This document shows positions 7,099-7,916 of a stretch of DNA of 7,916 nt, piece after piece. The notes under the pieces were generated by a model, which saw nothing but the letters and a program-made list of their open reading frames with translations, searched no databases and was not told where the DNA came from. The position numbers and the translations under genes are program-made. Each line of letters starts with the position of its first letter. Position 1 is the first letter of the stretch. The stretch comes from Streptosporangiaceae bacterium (GTDB lineage Bacteria > Actinomycetota > Actinomycetes > Streptosporangiales > Streptosporangiaceae), in NCBI GenBank assembly GCA_030040475.1, contig JASHTQ010000489.1, positions 1 to 7,916 on the forward strand. Reading direction: 5' to 3'.

Positions 7099-7916
7099 CC
7101 GCGACCCCGGCGGCCCGGTCCCGCCCAGGCCCGCTCGTCCAGTACGCGCTGCTTGCCGGGCCCCTGCTGTCGATGCTCGACTCGAGCATCGTGAACGTCG
7201 CGGTCGAGCCGATCGCGCGCGACCTGCACGCCGGCCTGACCACGGTGCAGTGGACGGTCAGCGGCTACCTGCTCGCCCTGGGCGCGGGCCTGGCCGGAAC
7301 CGCCTACCTGGCCCGCAGGTTCGGCACGCTGCCGGTGTACCGCCTCAGCGTCATCGCGTTCACCGCCGCCTCCGCCCTGTGCGCCCTCGCGCCCGGAGTG
7401 CAGGTGCTCGTCGCCGGCCGGATCATCCAGGGCCTGGTCGCGGCGCCCCTCGTCCCGCTGGCGATGAGCATGCTCCTGGGCAGGGACGGGGCCGCCGCCG
7501 GCGAGGCCGATGCCAGCTCCGATGCCAGCTCTGGCGCCAGCTCCGGCGGCGGCGCCCGGGCCGTCTCCCCGCTGGCAGGCGTCATGCTGTTCCTCGGCCC
7601 CGCGCTCGGCCCGACGGTCGGCGGCGCCCTGATCGCCGCGGTCGGCTGGCGCGCCATCTTCCTGGTCAACGTCCCCGTCGGCGCGCTCGCGGCGGCGGTG
7701 GTCCGGTTCGTCCCCGCCGCGCTGGCGCCCGGCCGCAGCCCAGGGGCCAGCTTCGACCTGCCGGGCCTGATCCTGCTCGCGGCCGGCCTGACCGGCCTGC
7801 TGTTCGGCGCCAGCCAGGGCGCGGCGAGCGGCTGGACGAGCGCGCCGACCCTGGCGCCGCTTGCCGTCGGCGCCGTGCTGGCGGCGTGCTACGTCGGCTG
7901 GGCGGCGCGCCGCGAT
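7095..7916 (+). CDS. DHA2-family (14-TM, EmrB/QacA-like) MFS efflux transporter, 3' end outside window
   Basis: The N-terminal 274 codons are present and the frame is open to the right edge. TM1 carries the DHA2 signature LDSSIVNVAVE (D29 onward), followed by QWTVSGYLLALG, the degenerate motif A YLARRFG, the helix with GRIIQG at 108-113, and motif C as GPALGPTVGGAL. The sequence then runs through VGWRAIFLVNVPVGAL, the usual loop region after TM6, and further hydrophobic segments. Family members export drugs or other small molecules using the proton gradient. The GTG overlaps the padR stop by GTGA and lacks a clear ribosome-binding site, so translation is probably coupled to padR. The cytoplasmic stretch before motif C contains a Ser/Ala/Gly/Asp repeat (residues 139-153), where relatives usually have a charged R-G-R-A segment. 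The substrate cannot be predicted. Confidence 0.92.
   Translation, partial: MTATPAARSRPGPLVQYALLAGPLLSMLDSSIVNVAVEPIARDLHAGLTTVQWTVSGYLLALGAGLAGTAYLARRFGTLPVYRLSVIAFTAASALCALAPGVQVLVAGRIIQGLVAAPLVPLAMSMLLGRDGAAAGEADASSDASSGASSGGGARAVSPLAGVMLFLGPALGPTVGGALIAAVGWRAIFLVNVPVGALAAAVVRFVPAALAPGRSPGASFDLPGLILLAAGLTGLLFGASQGAASGWTSAPTLAPLAVGAVLAACYVGWAARRD
7509..7544 (+). repeat. Three 12-nt tandem units inside the MFS transporter gene
   Basis: GATGCCAGCTCC, GATGCCAGCTCT and GGCGCCAGCTCC follow each other in frame and encode Asp-Ala-Ser-Ser twice and then Gly-Ala-Ser-Ser (residues 139-150). They lie in the cytoplasmic loop between the GRIIQG helix region and motif C. The unit length preserves the frame. 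Confidence 0.85.

Overview
The window is very GC-rich, with codons that almost always end in G or C. It has GTG starts, ATGA/GTGA gene overlaps and two genes that look leaderless. All of this points to a chromosome segment from a high-GC actinomycete. I see no rRNA, tRNA, transposase, integrase or CRISPR array. No species can be named from the sequence alone.

Region 1 (11-4044, + strand) is a complete bacterial RNA-repair operon of the Clostridium thermocellum type. The first gene is Hen1, a 3'-terminal RNA ribose 2'-O-methyltransferase. It overlaps the second by ATGA. The second is Pnkp, a three-domain 5' kinase / 2',3' phosphatase / ligase (adenylyltransferase). All recognisable catalytic residues are present in both. 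In this family Hen1 both activates the Pnkp ligase and methylates the terminal 2'-OH of the broken RNA, so that the mended RNA resists a second cut at the same site.

Region 2 (4045-4380) lies between pnkp and the next + strand gene. It holds a likely short minus-strand gene for a single-pass membrane protein, with a good divergent promoter. Its frame has no stop before it runs into pnkp in antisense, so its C-terminus cannot be fixed.

Region 3 (4381-5067) is a membrane-anchored DUF4230 protein of unknown function. Region 4 (5080-6476) is a MerR-family regulator followed by an aldo/keto reductase. The promoter is of MerR architecture: an 18-bp perfect palindrome inside a 19-bp spacer, with a predicted leaderless GTG start. 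Region 5 (6536-7916) is a PadR-family repressor overlapped by the start of a DHA2 (14-TM) drug-efflux MFS transporter, cut by the right edge. A 28-bp near-perfect inverted repeat ends 1 nt before the padR start codon.

The main biology is the RNA-repair pair, a known system. The less ordinary signals are the short in-frame tandem repeats (6- or 12-nt units) inside four different genes, the stop-less minus-strand membrane ORF, the two compact operator/leaderless-start arrangements, and two short patches of relaxed codon use near domain boundaries. I found no convincing wholly new system.
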